A stretch of DNA of 18,295 nucleotides from Oscillospiraceae bacterium (GTDB lineage: Bacteria > Bacillota > Clostridia > Oscillospirales > Ruminococcaceae), in assembly GCA_015067125.1 (NCBI GenBank), contig SVNB01000023.1:1-18295 (forward strand), written 5' to 3'. Position numbers and translations under genes: made by a program. This document shows, piece by piece, positions 1-6,672 of the stretch; position 1 is the first letter of the stretch, and the number at the start of each line of letters is the position of its first letter. A model generated the notes under the pieces. The model was not told the origin of the DNA. It did no database searches and was given only the letters and a program-made list of their open reading frames with translations.

Positions 1-1
1 C

Positions 2-523
2 GGAGGATATCAGCCGCTGCTCGTTGCGTTTTTCAGCACCGCACCGGGCATGACTGCGGCGATGTATTCGCTTTTTTCCGCGGCGGAATTTATCGGCAGA
101 AGCATTGGCGGCGTGTTCCAGTACAAAGTGCCCATAAAACCTAAAAACCGTTTTTCCTTTGCGTTTTTCGTTTATATGGTCTATGAAAGTATGGATATGA
201 TCCTTTTATGGCTGCCCTATCCCCTTATGCTTTTAAACCGCGGCATCTGCGGTTTTCTTGGAATAAACAGCGCAACCATGCGCGAAGCGGCGGTGCAGAC
301 CTATATTCCCGATAACCTGCGTGCAAGAATAAACGCTTTCGAGGATATGATTTATTTTGCCGCTTCCGCAGTATTAAGTCTTTTGGTTGGTCTTATTGGC
401 GAAGTGCTGGATTACCGCATCTGCGTTACCCTTTGCGGTGCCTTTACAATGCTTGTTTGCTTTGCGACTATTCTGAAAAACAAAAAATACGTCGATAAAG
501 TATATAACCCGAAGTGCGAGTAA
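2..523 (+). CDS. Major facilitator superfamily permease, 3' fragment
   Basis: The frame is open from base 2, so the 5' end lies outside the window and 173 residues are visible. The visible part is strongly hydrophobic, with about four or five membrane segments separated by short basic loops (for example KVPIKPKNR and NLRARINAFED). This is the pattern of the C-terminal half of a 12-helix MFS transporter. The motif following NRGICGFLGINSATMREAAVQTYIPDNLRARINAFED resembles loops of MFS drug or multidrug exporters. The substrate cannot be told from this fragment. It ends at TAA and is followed at once by a strong terminator, so it is the last gene of its unit. The family call is fairly safe; the function is not. 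Confidence 0.75.
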   Translation, partial: GGYQPLLVAFFSTAPGMTAAMYSLFSAAEFIGRSIGGVFQYKVPIKPKNRFSFAFFVYMVYESMDMILLWLPYPLMLLNRGICGFLGINSATMREAAVQTYIPDNLRARINAFEDMIYFAASAVLSLLVGLIGEVLDYRICVTLCGAFTMLVCFATILKNKKYVDKVYNPKCE

Positions 524-531
524 CTCCAAAC

Positions 532-564
532 AAAAAAAGCGTTCCGTTTTTTCGGAACGCTTTT
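532..564 (+). terminator. Intrinsic terminator after the MFS gene
   Basis: GCGTTCCG (539-546), a T6 loop and CGGAACGC (553-560) form a perfect 8-bp stem flanked by an A run and a T run. It sits 9 bases after the MFS stop codon. Confidence 0.9.
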
Positions 565-622
565 GCATTTTTTCAAAAAAATGTGCATAGGCTTGTACCA
601 AAAGAAAGGACGGCGAAAGCTT

Positions 623-1657
623 ATGCAAAAATTCCGCGCGGCAGTTATTGCCGTGACCCTTGCCGCAATGTTTTTTATACCCATGACCGTTATGGGCGTT
701 TACTCGGAGGATATTACAGACGAACCCATTTATGAAGAACCGGCAGTTTTACCGGAAAAAGAAAAAACCGAACCCGAAGAACCCGCAGAACCTGCGGAAA
801 ACACGCAGGAAGAAACCTTTCGTATTTTTGATATGGAAACGGAGGAAATAACCGAAGTTGCCTTTTCCGATTATGTAAAAGGAGCAATAGCTTCGGAAAT
901 GGGCGCGGATTTTGAGTTCGAAGCTCTTGTGGCCCAGGGCATTGCCGCATTCAGCTGCGGAATTTATCAGAAAGAAGCGCGCACCGGCGCGGATTATGAT
1001 ATTTCTGCAGCGCCGGATAAAAAGCTTGGCTATATGACCGCAGAAAAGGCAAAAGAGGTTTACGGTTCTGCCTTTGAAGAAAAATGGGCAATAATTTCTG
1101 CCGCGGCGGAAAAGGCCATGGAATACGTGCTCACCTATAACGGCGAACCCGCTCTTGCGGTTTACCATGCTTTTTCCTGCGGCAAGACGGAAAATTCCGA
1201 AAACGTATGGAGCGGCGCTCTGCCATATCTTATTTCCGTAGAAAGTCCCGGCGATAAACTTTATAAGGATTTTGAAAGCACCGTAACTTTGCCGAAGGCC
1301 GAAGTTCTGGAACTTCTTAACAAAAACGGTGCCGCCCTTAACGGAAAATATCCGGAAGAATGGTTTAAAGGTGCGGAACTTACCGAAGCCGGGTACGTTC
1401 ACCGCATAAAAATCGGTGCCGCAACCTTTTCCGGAGAAAAACTCCGCAGTCTTTTCGGTCTGCGTTCCTCTTCCTTTGATGTAAAATATAAAAACGGCGA
1501 ATTTATTTTTACCGTCCGCGGTTACGGCCACGGGGTCGGACTTTCGCAAATCGGGGCAAACTATATGGCAAAAAACGGCGCGGATTTTAAAGAAATTCTT
1601 GCGCACTATTATCCCGGCACAGAATTAATCGAATATTCCGAACTTTACGGTGAATAA
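623..1657 (+). CDS. SpoIID/LytB-domain cell-wall protein (lytic transglycosylase-like)
   Basis: A 344-residue secreted or membrane-anchored protein. Residues 5-25 form a hydrophobic signal/anchor, followed by a Pro/Glu-rich acidic linker (about 30-66) and then a SpoIID domain (about 67-340). Recognisable family blocks are FSDYVKGAIASEMG (Glu92 matches the catalytic Glu of the SpoIID E-M motif), EALVAQGIAAFSCGIY at 100-115, YHAFSCGKTENSENVW at 181-196, and RGYGHGVGLSQIGANYMA near 299-316. SpoIID strips peptidoglycan glycan strands during engulfment in sporulation; related LytB proteins modify amidase activity. The length is close to that of Bacillus SpoIID. I start at ATG 623, which is preceded by AAAGGA and directly opens the signal sequence. 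A longer TTG start at 563 would begin inside the upstream terminator. The spoIIQ/spoIIIA genes often linked with true SpoIID are not seen, so this may be a paralogue. Confidence 0.88.
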   Translation: MQKFRAAVIAVTLAAMFFIPMTVMGVYSEDITDEPIYEEPAVLPEKEKTEPEEPAEPAENTQEETFRIFDMETEEITEVAFSDYVKGAIASEMGADFEFEALVAQGIAAFSCGIYQKEARTGADYDISAAPDKKLGYMTAEKAKEVYGSAFEEKWAIISAAAEKAMEYVLTYNGEPALAVYHAFSCGKTENSENVWSGALPYLISVESPGDKLYKDFESTVTLPKAEVLELLNKNGAALNGKYPEEWFKGAELTEAGYVHRIKIGAATFSGEKLRSLFGLRSSSFDVKYKNGEFIFTVRGYGHGVGLSQIGANYMAKNGADFKEILAHYYPGTELIEYSELYGE

Positions 1658-1699
1658 TTTATAAAGCTGAATTTAATGGGATAGGATTGCAGTCCCTCC

Positions 1700-1794
1700 G
1701 GGTTCTTGGTTATCCCTCATCCACCGCCGCAAGCGGCGGTTTCCCTTACCCTTTGGGAAAGCTAAATTTGGCCCCTTACCCAAAAGGGGCTGGC
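1700..1794 (+). repeat. 95-bp three-hairpin repeat block, copy 1
   Basis: It contains the palindrome ACCGCCGC-AA-GCGGCGGT (1723-1740), a TTTCCC/GGGAAA dyad, and GCCCCTT/AAGGGGC (1771-1790). By eye it matches 6903-6997 at the same length with about 12 mismatches, many of them inside stems. A shortened relative sharing CCCTCATCC and a CTTCCCC/GGGGAAG stem lies at 9559-9609. Confidence 0.85.
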
Positions 1795-1833
1795 ACGCCC
1801 ATCAGAAAAAAACTGAGGGATTGTTTTAATAAT

Positions 1834-2031
1834 GTACCCCCATTTCTTTGACTGGCGCAAAGAAACGGCGGTACCCGCCAAAGAAACGCCTTTCTACCCC
1901 TGCGTTGCTCCCGCAACTGCTGTCCCCTTCAAAGGGGACAAAAGGCACCACCGGACGCATTGTGATTCCGAATCTCCACCGTCGCCGCTCGGGGTCGGCA
2001 ACGGTTTTCAGTTTACCTCGTTTGCTCGGTT
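1834..2031 (-). repeat. Multi-hairpin composite repeat, copy 1 (inverted)
   Basis: Read on the minus strand, it matches 6673-6877 along its whole length. Shared parts in order are AACCGAGC, a 39-base block with one mismatch (1966-2004), CGGTGGTG, a C-run/G-run hairpin (GTCCCCTT-CA-AAGGGGAC on the plus strand, 1922-1939), a GGGA-loop hairpin (1904-1917), and a terminal 17-base-arm hairpin of the TTTCTTTG/CAAAGAAA type (1834-1874). Stems differ between the copies but stay paired. Confidence 0.85.
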
Positions 2032-2039
2032 GTGTTTGC

Positions 2040-2065
2040 GGGCGGCCACATAGGGCCGCCCCTGC
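2040..2065 (-). repeat. REP-like hairpin unit 1 (GCAG foot)
   Basis: On the minus strand, GCAG is followed by the stem GGGCGGCC, loop CTATGT and GGCCGCCC. It shares its stem with units 6 and 12. Confidence 0.8.
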
Positions 2066-2125
2066 GGTGGGCAATTTGGCCCCCTTGCCTAAAGGGAGGC
2101 CGTCCTCCGGGTTGCTTTGTTTTGC

Positions 2126-2149
2126 GGAACGGTCAAGACCGTTCCCTAC
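2126..2149 (-). repeat. REP-like hairpin unit 2 (GTAG foot)
   Basis: On the minus strand, GTAG is followed by GGAACGGTC, loop TT and GACCGTTCC. It is the same unit as 9614-9637 and 9885-9908. Confidence 0.85.
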
Positions 2150-2183
2150 GGTTGGTTTGAATAAATTAATTGACAATTAAAAA

Positions 2184-2200
2184 TGCCTTTCCCAAAAGGC
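2184..2200 (-). terminator. Second, weaker terminator-like hairpin behind the XRE gene
   Basis: On the minus strand, GCCTTT-TGGG-AAAGGC is followed by ATTTTTAA. It lies just beyond the stronger terminator and may act as a backup. Confidence 0.5.
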
Positions 2201-2204
2201 TATA

Positions 2205-2239
2205 AAAAATGCGCGCTTTTTTGCAAAGCGCGCATTTTT
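2205..2239 (-). terminator. Intrinsic terminator of the XRE gene
   Basis: A 15-bp perfect inverted repeat, with arms built on ATGCGCGC/GCGCGCAT and flanking A/T runs, overlaps the gene's stop codon. It would work in both directions and so also shields the convergent repeat region. Confidence 0.88.
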
Positions 2240-2828
2240 ATTCTTTTTCATTGCCTTTATAAATGGTAAAAAAACCCGCTCCGGCAAAAATATTGCATAT
2301 ACCCAAAACGGCAAAGGTTCCTTCTCCAAAATACGCCGTTATAAAGTTAAGCATCGCGGCCGACCACATAATGATTGCCGCAACAAGATACGGAACTTTT
2401 ATTTTCTTTTCATCTTTTTTATCGCCCTTAAAATACTTTATGCTGAATATAATTCCTGCCAGAAGGTTTATCGTTCCCGGGAACATATAGTTCATGTCCA
2501 GATGATCAAGCGCCATAAAATAGTATATAACAGAAAGCAAAAGCATAACAAGCGCAATCAAAAGCCATACGCTTTTTCTTTTTACGGCAGTGTTCTGTTC
2601 TTTTTTTAATGAAGTATCTTCTGCTTTTTCATGTTCGTCGTGCAAAAGATAATCCGCAGAAACTTCAAAAATTTCGCTTATCTTTAAAAGATTCGGAGAA
2701 TCCGGCATGGTTTCTCCGCTTTCCCATCGGGAAACCGCCTGGCGCGAAACCAAAAGTTTTTCCGCAAGTTCTTCCTGCGAAAAACCGGATTTTTTACGCA
2801 GTTCCAAAAGTTTTTCTCCAAAGGTCAA
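2238..2828 (-). CDS. XRE-family helix-turn-helix regulator with four C-terminal membrane helices
   Basis: A 196-residue protein. Residues 1-66 are a lambda-repressor-like HTH: MTFGEKLLELRKKSGFSQEELAEKL..SRQAVSRWESG is textbook for the family. Residues 67-85 are a charged linker. Four hydrophobic helices follow at about 86-106, 116-133, 144-166 and 171-190. Membrane-tethered XRE proteins of this build are common in Firmicutes and probably sense a membrane or small-ligand state, but the target is unknown. The start is TTG, chosen because a strong AGGAGGTG lies 6 bases before it. The gene has its own promoter at 2858-2886 and terminators behind it. The next gene on the same strand (3004-3165) is also a small membrane protein, which may be a partner. 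Confidence 0.88.
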   Translation of the reverse strand: MTFGEKLLELRKKSGFSQEELAEKLLVSRQAVSRWESGETMPDSPNLLKISEIFEVSADYLLHDEHEKAEDTSLKKEQNTAVKRKSVWLLIALVMLLLSVIYYFMALDHLDMNYMFPGTINLLAGIIFSIKYFKGDKKDEKKIKVPYLVAAIIMWSAAMLNFITAYFGEGTFAVLGICNIFAGAGFFTIYKGNEKE

Positions 2829-2857
2829 AAAAACACCTCCTCTGTTAAGCCAATGAC

Positions 2858-2886
2858 ATTTTAACAGAAAAAGGTGATTTTTTCAA
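2858..2886 (-). promoter_or_regulatory. Sigma-A-type promoter of the XRE gene
   Basis: On the minus strand, TTGAAA (2886-2881), a 17-base spacer and TAAAAT (2863-2858) stand about 30 bases before the TTG start. Confidence 0.75.
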
Positions 2887-2987
2887 CAACGTTAACCTTA
2901 CAAAAACGCAATTTTATGTAACATTACCGTTTATTTTTCTTTTGCGCACTTACTGTGTAAAAAAAGCTTTTATGAAATATACAAAAA

Positions 2988-3003
2988 ATCCGGTTTTGCG
3001 GGT
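2988..3003 (-). terminator. Weak terminator-like hairpin behind the 53-residue ORF
   Basis: On the minus strand, AAACCCG-CAAAAC-CGGATTT has one internal mismatch and is followed by a T run. The stem is short, so this is only a candidate. Confidence 0.35.
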
Positions 3004-3165
3004 TTACTGTTTTTCACTGTTTTTAAAAAAGCTTACTATAAAAAGTATTCCGGCGGCAAAAAAACAAACGCTGCTCAGCCAAAGTCCGCCGTTTAAAAAT
3101 CCGCCCGCCGCCCAGATAAACGCAAAGGCCGCCGCTATAAGATATATAAATCTGTTTTTGAACAA
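3004..3165 (-). CDS. Small two-helix membrane protein, 53 residues
   Basis: I do not recognise the family. The frame translates as MFKNRFIYLIAAAFAFIWAA, then GGFLNGGLWLSSVCFFAAGI, then LFIVSFFKNSEKQ. This gives a basic N-terminus, two hydrophobic segments (about 6-22 and 28-47) and a charged tail. It starts at TTG, five bases after GAGGTG. A consensus promoter (TTGAAA-N17-TATAAT, 3195-3223) lies about 30 bases upstream on the same strand. This combination makes a real gene likely despite its size. It precedes the membrane-bound XRE regulator on the same strand but has a separate promoter, so a functional link is only a guess. Confidence 0.7.
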   Translation of the reverse strand: MFKNRFIYLIAAAFAFIWAAGGFLNGGLWLSSVCFFAAGILFIVSFFKNSEKQ

Positions 3166-3194
3166 ATCATCACCTCAACAAAAATATCAAGGCA

Positions 3195-3223
3195 ATTATA
3201 TCGTTTTTTTCGGTCTTTTTCAA
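3195..3223 (-). promoter_or_regulatory. Near-consensus promoter of the 53-residue membrane protein
   Basis: On the minus strand, TTGAAA (3223-3218), exactly 17 bases and TATAAT (3200-3195). Confidence 0.85.
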
Positions 3224-3251
3224 CAGAATACGCCGCTCCAAATGGTGGAAC

Positions 3252-3281
3252 AAAAAAAGCCTTTTCCCGGAAGGCTTTTTT
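3252..3281 (-). terminator. Intrinsic terminator behind the substrate-binding protein gene
   Basis: AAAAAAGCCTT/AAGGCTTTTTT with a 7-base loop lies just after the stop codon of the minus-strand gene. The flanking A and T runs make it bidirectional. Confidence 0.88.
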
Positions 3282-3285
3282 ATAT

Positions 3286-4269
3286 TCAGCTGTACATACT
3301 GGGGTATGCGGGTTCAAGGGCTGTGCCGCCTGTATAATCTTCGTAAACCGTCGCAAGCATATCTTTAAGAATATAGATGGAACGCCTGCTGCAAAGACCG
3401 ATGGCATCTACGTCCACGTTATAGACTTTATCTCCCTTTACGGCGGTTTTCTTTTTATAGAGATCGCTGCTTTCAAGGTCGATAAGGTGAATATCGCTGT
3501 TTACAAAAAGTACCGCCGGATCAAATTCGCTCCAGTTTTCTTCGCTGTATGTATATCCGCTGTAAGCTTCCGCCGCATTGATGAAACCTGCCGCGGAAAG
3601 AAGCTCGTTTTCCATTGTGCCGCCGGTTATCATCATATAATCAAGCGCACGAATAACCGCCGCGGTTTTGGCTTCTCCGGTATATGCAAGCTGTGCAATG
3701 GCGGAATCATATTCCGCCACATAGTTTTCTCCAAAGGTCGGTCCTTCTATTGCGCCAAGAAAGAAAAGCGCCGTCTGGCGGTATATTTCCCGAAGTTCTT
3801 CCAGACTTTGCGGCGCGGTTATCACAATAACTTTGATGTTCATCTGCTGAAGCTCGATGAGCACGCTTTCTTCGTACTGCGCAAAAGTAAGGATATATTC
3901 CGGCGCGGCTTTTTTTATAGCTTCCATATCCGGAAGACGTACGGAACCTATGGTTTCTATCAAAGAAGCTCCGCCAAAGTTGCAGAAATCGGAAATGGCG
4001 CAGACTTTATCCAAAAGGCCCATATCGCTTATATATTCCGCAAGAGCCGGCGAAGCCACAGCAACTTTTTCCGGTGCTTTTTCAACTTCTGTTCCAAAGG
4101 CTGTTACGGGCCAGTTGGGGTCGTCCGGTTCTATAACTTCCGGCTGGATTACGGGTTCATCCGGTTCGTCCTCTGTAAAAAACGGAAGATTATCAATAAA
4201 ATCGCAGCCTGCAAAGCAAAGTGCCATTGCAGATGCAAGAATAAACGAAAGAAGTTTGCGTTTTTTCAA
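3286..4269 (-). CDS. Periplasmic-binding-type lipoprotein (iron-siderophore/cobalamin ABC family)
   Basis: A 327-residue lipoprotein. A basic, hydrophobic signal ends in CFAG-Cys22, a lipobox with Phe at -3. An acidic Pro/Glu/Asp linker follows (about 30-52), then a BtuF/FepB/FhuD-type helical-backbone binding domain. Family landmarks are PEKVAVASPALAEYISDMGLLDKV (66-89), LPDMEAIKKAAPEYILT (112-128), and AVKGDKVYNVD near 276-286. Such proteins capture vitamin B12, ferric siderophores or haem outside the cell and pass them to a permease/ATPase pair. No permease or ATPase gene adjoins it, so it is an orphan component or uses transporters encoded elsewhere. The start is TTG, 8 bases after GGAGG. 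It has its own promoter and terminator and is monocistronic. The exact ligand cannot be read from sequence. Confidence 0.82.
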   Translation of the reverse strand: MKKRKLLSFILASAMALCFAGCDFIDNLPFFTEDEPDEPVIQPEVIEPDDPNWPVTAFGTEVEKAPEKVAVASPALAEYISDMGLLDKVCAISDFCNFGGASLIETIGSVRLPDMEAIKKAAPEYILTFAQYEESVLIELQQMNIKVIVITAPQSLEELREIYRQTALFFLGAIEGPTFGENYVAEYDSAIAQLAYTGEAKTAAVIRALDYMMITGGTMENELLSAAGFINAAEAYSGYTYSEENWSEFDPAVLFVNSDIHLIDLESSDLYKKKTAVKGDKVYNVDVDAIGLCSRRSIYILKDMLATVYEDYTGGTALEPAYPSMYS

Positions 4270-4303
4270 AAAAGTATTCCTCCGGGCAAAAAACTTTATC
4301 TTT

Positions 4304-4332
4304 ATATTATATTAAATATCACTCATTGTCAA
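4304..4332 (-). promoter_or_regulatory. Promoter of the substrate-binding lipoprotein gene
   Basis: On the minus strand, consensus TTGACA (4332-4327) is followed after 17 bases by TAATAT (4309-4304), or after 15 bases by TATAAT (4311-4306). No clear operator was recognised; iron control would be expected for some family members. Confidence 0.75.
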
Positions 4333-4445
4333 ATAAAGAAAAATAACCTTTCCAAAAAAGAATAAATCCTTATTGATTTGCGGAGCATTATGTTATAAAC
4401 TGTATTTGTATATGTTTGCCTTTTAAAAAAGGAGGATGTTAAAAT

Positions 4446-5024
4446 ATGTTCCCCATAAGCATGATAACCGGCGAGCCTTTATGGAATTCTCTTCCGGCCG
4501 CAAAAATAATAAATTACCCGCTGGAAAAAGCAGATTATAAACCATATGCCCAGGCAAGAATCTGCATTTCCAACGACGATATGCATATTCAGCTTCTGGC
4601 GTTCGAAGTTGCTCCGGAAGAAAAAAGCACCGTAGGCGCCGCCGTTGCTCCCTTTGCCGCAGAAGATGGCGGCAGGCGCTGGTTCTGGCTTTCCACCAAC
4701 AGAAGCGGCGCAATGGTCTGCAAATTTATTGATGAAATCACCGGAAACGAAACGGATATTTCCAAAAACGTTTCTGTAAGAATATATACCGGCGAAGACG
4801 AACAGGGCGTTTACTGGTGCAGCAGCTTTACCCTGCCTCTTTCTCTGCTGGAAAAATTCTTCGGCAAAAGCTATCTTGAACCGGGCCATAAAATGGCCGG
4901 AAATTTCTATAAACTCTGTGATGGGGCAAAGCCGCATTACGGAAGCTACTATCCCGCGGATTTTACCGATCCCAACCCTATATCCGGCAGGTTCTTCGGC
5001 GAATTTGAACTTGTTCTTTACTGA
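4446..5024 (+). CDS. CBM9-like carbohydrate-binding domain protein (tentative)
   Basis: A 192-residue protein with no signal peptide or membrane segment. The layout resembles the carbohydrate-binding module 9-like family: an early WNSLPAAKI..YPLEKADYKPYAQARICISNDDMHIQLLAFE stretch with alternating beta strands, and a closing MAGNFYKLCDGAKPHYGSYYPADFTDPNPISGRFFGEFEL block (150-189). Stand-alone members occur in Clostridia with unknown function; sugar binding is inferred from the family, not seen. ATG 4446 follows AAAGGAGG by 10 bases. The stop is only 14 bases before rsmE, so the two are probably co-transcribed. Upstream, TTGATT-N15-TATAAA (4373-4399) is a weak candidate promoter. Confidence 0.6.
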   Translation: MFPISMITGEPLWNSLPAAKIINYPLEKADYKPYAQARICISNDDMHIQLLAFEVAPEEKSTVGAAVAPFAAEDGGRRWFWLSTNRSGAMVCKFIDEITGNETDISKNVSVRIYTGEDEQGVYWCSSFTLPLSLLEKFFGKSYLEPGHKMAGNFYKLCDGAKPHYGSYYPADFTDPNPISGRFFGEFELVLY

Positions 5025-5038
5025 TCGGAGGAAAAAAT

Positions 5039-5773
5039 ATGCCCAGATTTTTTGTTGAAAGCGTAGAGAGCGAATTTGTTGAAATAACCGGCGAAGACGC
5101 CCGCCACATCGCCCTTTCTTTGCGAATGAAAAACGGCGAACACCTTGTGCTTTGCGACGGAAAAGGCCGTGAAGCGGATGCGGTTATCCGCGAGGCTTTT
5201 CCGGAAAGCGTTGTTCTTGATATTATTGAGAGAAAAGATTCCGCCGCGGAACCCAAAACGGAAGTGATACTTTATCAGGCTCTTCCAAAATTCGATAAAC
5301 TTGAATATATCGTGCAAAAATCCGTGGAACTTGGCGTTTCCAGAATCGTTCCGGTGCTCACTTCCCGCTGCATTTCCCGTCCGGATGAGAAAACCATGAA
5401 GAAAAAACTGGAACGTCTGCGCAAAATTGCCGATGAGGCCGCAAAGCAAAGCGGCCGCGGAAAGCTTCCGGAAGTGGAAGAAATGCTCACTTTTAAAAAC
5501 GCCGTGCTCAAAATGGCAAGGGCCGAAACGCCTGTTTTCTTTTTTGAGCACGCAACTTTTCCGTTAAGCGAAGTTATGGCAAAACACAGCGGCGGAACCA
5601 TCGCGATTATGGTTGGTTCCGAAGGCGGTTTTTCTGATGAGGAGGCCGCTTTTGCCACAGAGCACGGACTTTTGAGCACGTCCCTCGGTCCGCGTATTCT
5701 TCGGTGCGAAACCGCACCCGTTGCCGCACTTTCCGCCATTATGTATGCCGCAGGCGAAATGGAGATAAAATGA
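5039..5773 (+). CDS. rsmE: 16S rRNA (uracil(1498)-N(3))-methyltransferase RsmE
   Basis: A 244-residue SPOUT methyltransferase that methylates U1498 of 16S rRNA in the assembled small subunit, using S-adenosylmethionine. An N-terminal PUA-like domain (MPRFFVE..ITGEDARHIALSLRMKNGEHLVLCDGKG, 1-45) precedes the knotted catalytic domain. That domain carries QALPKFDKLEYIVQKSVELGVSRIVPVLTSRC (80-111), GSEGGFSDEEA (193-203), and the signature LGPRILRCETAPVAALSAIMY (216-236). The length is normal for the family. ATG 5039 follows a clear GGAGG. The usual upstream partner prmA is absent here. The stop codon overlaps the start of the next gene in ATGA, so translation is coupled to the carboxypeptidase gene. 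Confidence 0.96.
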   Translation: MPRFFVESVESEFVEITGEDARHIALSLRMKNGEHLVLCDGKGREADAVIREAFPESVVLDIIERKDSAAEPKTEVILYQALPKFDKLEYIVQKSVELGVSRIVPVLTSRCISRPDEKTMKKKLERLRKIADEAAKQSGRGKLPEVEEMLTFKNAVLKMARAETPVFFFEHATFPLSEVMAKHSGGTIAIMVGSEGGFSDEEAAFATEHGLLSTSLGPRILRCETAPVAALSAIMYAAGEMEIK

Positions 5774-6594
5774 AAAAAAGCAAAATCCTAATTATTTTTT
5801 CTGTTTTAATATTTTTGTTTTCTTTCGCTTCCTGCGCAGCCGCGCCGGAAGAACCGGTGGAAAACCCCATAGGCGAAATAATCATCGAACCGGCAGAAAA
5901 TTCTTCCGTTTCATCTTCTTCCGAACCTGCCGCGGAAAGTTCCGTTGCTTCATCTTCGGCTTCCGCTGCGGAAAGTTCTTCTGCAAGCTCCTCTTTTGCT
6001 GCAGAAGAGGAAGATTCCGGATATTCCGCTCTTATTCTTGTAAACCCGTGGAACCGAATCCCGGAAGATTACACCGTTAAACTTGTTACCGTTCAGGGAA
6101 AATACAAGCTTGATGAAAAAGCCGCCCAAAGCGCCATAGAGCTTGTTGCCGCCGCAAAAGAAGCCGGTTACGATATGCTTCTTTGTTCCGCTTACCGTAC
6201 CATTGAAAAATCCGAAGAACTTTATAACCGCAAAGTAAACGAATTTATAAACGCCGGCTATGATGAATCCACCGCAAAAACCGAAGCCGCAAAATGGGTT
6301 GCCCCGCCCGGCACAAGCGAACACCATACCGGCCTTGCCATGGATCTGGTTTCTTCCGATTACTGGGGATTTTACTCCGATCTTGAGCACGACTATGAAA
6401 ATTTTGAATCTTTTGAATGGATGTACGAACACTGCGCGGAATTTGGTTTTATCCTTCGTTATCCAAAGGATAAGCAGGATATAACCGGCATTACCTATGA
6501 ACCCTGGCACTATCGCTATGTTGGCAAAGAAGCCGCCGCCTATATTATGGAAAACGGACTTTGCCTTGAAGAATATCTTGATATTGCAGAATAA
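5770..6594 (+). CDS. VanY-family D-alanyl-D-alanine carboxypeptidase lipoprotein
   Basis: A 274-residue lipoprotein. The signal ends in FAS-Cys22. A Ser/Ala/Glu-rich low-complexity spacer (about 27-84) includes repeats such as SSSEPAAESS and SSSASAAESS. A zinc D,D-carboxypeptidase domain follows, with SAYRT (140-144), SEHHTGLAMD (183-192, giving the S-x-H-x-x-G-x-A-x-D motif with zinc ligands His185 and Asp192), and EPWH (244-247, catalytic Glu244 and zinc ligand His247). All key residues are present, so it should trim the terminal D-Ala of peptidoglycan stem peptides outside the membrane. I start at ATG 5770, overlapping the rsmE stop, because it opens the signal peptide directly. Vancomycin resistance should not be inferred, since this family includes ordinary housekeeping enzymes and no vanHAX genes are near. 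Confidence 0.92.
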   Translation: MKKSKILIIFSVLIFLFSFASCAAAPEEPVENPIGEIIIEPAENSSVSSSSEPAAESSVASSSASAAESSSASSSFAAEEEDSGYSALILVNPWNRIPEDYTVKLVTVQGKYKLDEKAAQSAIELVAAAKEAGYDMLLCSAYRTIEKSEELYNRKVNEFINAGYDESTAKTEAAKWVAPPGTSEHHTGLAMDLVSSDYWGFYSDLEHDYENFESFEWMYEHCAEFGFILRYPKDKQDITGITYEPWHYRYVGKEAAAYIMENGLCLEEYLDIAE

Positions 6595-6619
6595 AACACA
6601 CAAAAAAACGGTGATTTCA

Positions 6620-6650
6620 GAAGCACTTCGTGAAGAAGTACTCCTTTTTT
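6620..6650 (+). terminator. Probable terminator of the rsmE-vanY row
   Basis: GAAGCACTTC-GTGAA-GAAGTACTCC pairs with two mismatches and is followed by T6. It sits 25 bases after the stop codon. Confidence 0.65.
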
Positions 6651-6672
6651 CTTTTTCGGATAGTACAAATTT

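Larger units (their letters stand above)
1658..2204. repeat. Intergenic repeat cluster A
   Basis: A GC-rich gene-free stretch between two convergent genes. In order it holds a 95-bp block starting GGGTTCTTGG (1700-1794), an inverted copy of a multi-hairpin element of about 200 bp (1834-2031), and two GTAG/GCAG-footed hairpins (2040-2065, 2126-2149). An AT-rich tail leads into the terminators of the minus-strand gene. Reading frames across it follow the palindromes and have no ribosome binding site or family resemblance, so I call no gene. Confidence 0.85.

Noticed and set aside
563..622. Longer N-terminus for the SpoIID-like protein from TTG 563
   Set aside because: It would start inside the T run of the upstream terminator and place 20 charged residues before a signal sequence; ATG 623 has a ribosome binding site.
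749..1606. Long open frame antisense to the SpoIID-like gene
   Set aside because: It has no ribosome binding site, its composition is rich in Phe/Gly/Lys as expected from the shadow of the sense gene, and it has no family features.
1832..2180. Open frames on both strands in repeat cluster A
   Set aside because: They follow GC-rich palindromes, are rich in Pro/Arg, and lack start signals.
5704..5769. Longer start of the VanY-like protein
   Set aside because: It would add 22 Arg-rich residues inside rsmE and hide the signal peptide; the ATGA overlap start fits a lipoprotein.
5770..6594. Vancomycin-resistance gene
   Set aside because: The VanY domain alone is widespread in cell-wall upkeep; no vanH, vanA or vanX gene and no VanRS pair is present.
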